Positions 5,922-7,964 of a stretch of DNA of 7,964 bases are shown piece by piece. The DNA comes from Deltaproteobacteria bacterium. Lineage in GTDB: Bacteria > Desulfobacterota > Dissulfuribacteria > Dissulfuribacterales > UBA3076. Where the stretch lies: assembly GCA_030605675.1 (NCBI GenBank), contig JAUWHV010000091.1, positions 1 to 7,964 of the forward strand. Direction: 5' to 3'. The stretch's first letter is position 1, and every line of letters starts with the position of its first letter. The translations under genes and the position numbers were made by a program. The notes under the pieces were generated by a model. That model was not told the origin of the DNA. It worked only from the letters and a program-made list of their open reading frames with translations, and did not search any database.

Positions 5922-7964
5922 CTAGGCCTTTTTTTCTTTTGCCTGGGAAATGATTTTTTCGGTTAGATTCGGTGGCACTTCTTCGTAGTGAGATTGCTCC
6001 ATGGTAAATGTTCCCCGGCCGGCGGTCATGGCATTAAGATCCAGCATATAGCGTTGTACCTCTGCCAGAGGAACAAGTGTTACAATGGCCTGTCCACCTT
6101 GGCCTGGTTCCATGCCCATAACCTTGCCCCGTCTGCTGTTTATGTCACCGATTATATCTCCAACAGAGTCATCAGGCACGGTTATGGTGAGTTTCACAAT
6201 GGGTTCGAGCAAAGCGGGCCTGGCCTCCAGCATGCCTTTCTTGAAGCAATTGATGGATGCTATCTTAAAAGCTATTTCAGAGGAATCAACCTCGTGGGAT
6301 TTACCGTCATAGAAGCGCACCTTTACATCAACAACCGGGTATCCTGCAAGTGGTCCGGATCCTATGGCCTCCCTTAGTCCCTTTTCCACTCCCGGAACAA
6401 AATTTCTTGGGACATTCATTCCCACAAGTGCCTCTTCAAACTCAAAACCATTACCCCTTGGGCGTGGTGAGATGTCAAAGTGGACCTCTGCAAACTGCCC
6501 TGCTCCGCCGGACTGCTTTTTATGTCGATAAATAACGGCTTTTTTCGACGTCTTTATGGTTTCATGATAGGGGATACGCGGAATAGCAAGGTCCACCTGC
6601 ACGCCGAATTTTCTTGCCATCTTTTCCACGGTGGCATCTATGTGAATCTGCCCGTTTCCTGAGAGAAGGAGTTCCTTTGTCTGTTGATCGCGCTTCACAT
6701 CAATTGTGGGATCTTCCTCCCGGAGCCGTGCGAGGGACTGGGTTATCTTCTCCTCATCTCCTCGACTCCTGGGCTTGAGGGCATAGGTCAGGACCGGCGA
6801 GGAAACAGCCACAAATGGATAGGTTATCGCATTCGCAGGATCACAAAGGGTGTCACCAGTGGCTGTTTCCTTTAGCTTTGCTATTGCTACTATCTCACCG
6901 GGTCCAGCCTCTTCCAAAGGCTTTTGTGTTTTACCTTCAAGGGCAAATATCTGACCATAACGCTCAGCTTTTTCTTTGTTGGAGTTATAGAGCGAGCTGT
7001 CAGGTTTTAGCGTGCCGGAATAGACCCGGATAATGGAAAGACGCCCTGTATAGGGATCTGTAAGGGTCTTAAAGACAAGGCCGGATATTGGGGCGTCAGG
7101 AGACGGATCGCGTGCTGTCTCATCACCACTTTTGGGATCAGTGCCGGAAACACTCCCAAGCTCATCAGGCGAAGGTAGAAACTGTACAATTAAGTCAAGT
7201 AAGGTGCTGCCGGCCATGTTTTTTGTGGCGGAACAGCAGCACACCGGGATAAAACCGCCGCTCATTATGCCTTGTTTCAGGCCGGAAACGATCTCATCAG
7301 GAGTAAGTTCTTCGCCTTCTAAAAATTTTTCCAGCAGCACATCATCAGATTCTGCGGCAAACTCGATCAAATTGCTCCTCGAATTTTCAGCTTCGTCCTG
7401 CAGATCAGCCGGGATATCAACAGGGTTGGCTTTGCCGCTTCCATCATTGCTGAACTCAAATGCCTTCATTTGTATGAGATCTACAATACCTCTGAAATCC
7501 TCCTGTTCCCCCAGCGGCAGAGAAACCGGAACCAGTCTCAGGTCCAGGGCTTCCTTTATTGCATCCATGGCCTTTTGGAAGTCTGCTCTCTCTTTATCCA
7601 TTTTGTTAACACACATAATGACAGGAAGGCCTGAGTCTTTGATAATGGACCATACCTTCCGTGTCTGTGGTTTTACCGGATTTACAGCATCTACCACGAA
7701 CAATACATTGTCAGCCGTCCTGATGGCTGCCTTGGCTTCAGCGATGAAGTTATCATCCCCGGGTGTGTCCATAAGGTAGACTTTGGTCTTTTTCCAGGTC
7801 AGATGATGAAACGCTGTGCTAATGGACATGTTGCGTTTGACCTCTTCCGGCTCAAAGTCCAATACCGAGGATCCATCATCGACCTTGCCCATGCGCGAAG
7901 TCGCCTTGGCAGTGAAAAGCATGGCCTCTGCCAGAGAAGTTTTGCCGCTCCCGCTTTGGGCGAC
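5922..7964 (-). CDS. fusA: Elongation factor G-like translational GTPase (EF-G-2 type), 5' end outside window
   Basis: Family members bind the ribosome and hydrolyse GTP during translocation or recycling. The frame is open to the window edge: before the Met at 7922 it reads VAQSGSGKTSLAEA, holding the P-loop AQSGSGKT, so the true start lies beyond 7964 and about 680 residues are visible of a usual ~690. Numbering from that Met, G3 is DTPGDDNF (52-59), G4 NKMD (106-109), G5 SATK (231-234); domain II about 280-370, III about 375-450, IV about 455-570 with KKQSGGAGQFAEV (468-480) and HEVDSSEIAFK, and V from LLEP (571) with GDIIGDINSRRG and AGRGTFTMEQSHYEEVP. Odd points: Asp56 replaces the catalytic His of DTPGH, and the switch I GIT is NMS. 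The domain IV tip His (His543, aligning with E. coli His583) is kept. This pattern fits EF-G-2/FusA2 paralogs rather than the canonical factor. It is first in a cluster with mogA. Confidence 0.93.
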   Translation of the reverse strand, partial: VAQSGSGKTSLAEAMLFTAKATSRMGKVDDGSSVLDFEPEEVKRNMSISTAFHHLTWKKTKVYLMDTPGDDNFIAEAKAAIRTADNVLFVVDAVNPVKPQTRKVWSIIKDSGLPVIMCVNKMDKERADFQKAMDAIKEALDLRLVPVSLPLGEQEDFRGIVDLIQMKAFEFSNDGSGKANPVDIPADLQDEAENSRSNLIEFAAESDDVLLEKFLEGEELTPDEIVSGLKQGIMSGGFIPVCCCSATKNMAGSTLLDLIVQFLPSPDELGSVSGTDPKSGDETARDPSPDAPISGLVFKTLTDPYTGRLSIIRVYSGTLKPDSSLYNSNKEKAERYGQIFALEGKTQKPLEEAGPGEIVAIAKLKETATGDTLCDPANAITYPFVAVSSPVLTYALKPRSRGDEEKITQSLARLREEDPTIDVKRDQQTKELLLSGNGQIHIDATVEKMARKFGVQVDLAIPRIPYHETIKTSKKAVIYRHKKQSGGAGQFAEVHFDISPRPRGNGFEFEEALVGMNVPRNFVPGVEKGLREAIGSGPLAGYPVVDVKVRFYDGKSHEVDSSEIAFKIASINCFKKGMLEARPALLEPIVKLTITVPDDSVGDIIGDINSRRGKVMGMEPGQGGQAIVTLVPLAEVQRYMLDLNAMTAGRGTFTMEQSHYEEVPPNLTEKIISQAKEKKA

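Noticed and set aside
7132..7779. Plus-strand open frame of 215 codons opposite the EF-G-like gene
   Set aside because: It is Ser-rich and low-complexity and lies antisense to well-conserved GTPase motifs. It is an artefact of the opposite strand.

Overview
This is a housekeeping stretch of a bacterial chromosome with moderate GC and tightly packed genes. The window holds a bacterial UvrB, both a GlnRS and a GluRS, a MogA-type molybdenum-cofactor enzyme and a second-type EF-G. The gene set and its AT-rich intergenic repeats would fit a Gram-negative proteobacterium-like lineage, perhaps Desulfobacterota ('Deltaproteobacteria'). That placement is inference from general resemblance, not from any search.

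Layout. (1) At 1-76 on the minus strand are the first 25 codons of a glutamyl-tRNA synthetase (gltX), cut by the window edge. (2) At 77-228 is a spacer carrying a nested imperfect palindrome. (3) At 229-1956 on the minus strand is a complete glnS, so glnS and gltX lie in tandem and are read leftward. (4) At 1957-2249 is a divergent AT-rich control region with a 23-bp inverted repeat, a tandem 10-bp repeat, an A/T hairpin and a probable uvrB promoter. (5) At 2250-4256 on the plus strand is a complete uvrB. (6) At 4257-4332 is a convergent spacer with a perfect 7-bp hairpin. (7) At 4333-7964 on the minus strand is a three-gene cluster read leftward. It starts with an EF-G-like translational GTPase (5' end outside the window). 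After 11 nt comes a MogA/MoaB-family enzyme, and after 33 nt a YchF/OLA1-related P-loop NTPase with a C-terminal TGS domain.

Functionally, glnS and gltX supply Gln-tRNA and Glu-tRNA, and uvrB belongs to nucleotide excision repair. The cluster at the right mixes two ribosome-linked P-loop NTPases with a molybdopterin enzyme. Both NTPases depart from their family consensus at nucleotide-handling motifs. The EF-G-like protein lacks the catalytic histidine of the DTPGH motif. The YchF-like protein has a GSGKTT P-loop and an NTGDE base-recognition motif where classical YchF has NVGKST and NVNE. No CRISPR array, insertion sequence, tRNA, rRNA or defence system was seen. The points most worth checking are these divergent NTPases, their co-location with mogA, the start of uvrB, and the palindromic intergenic elements.
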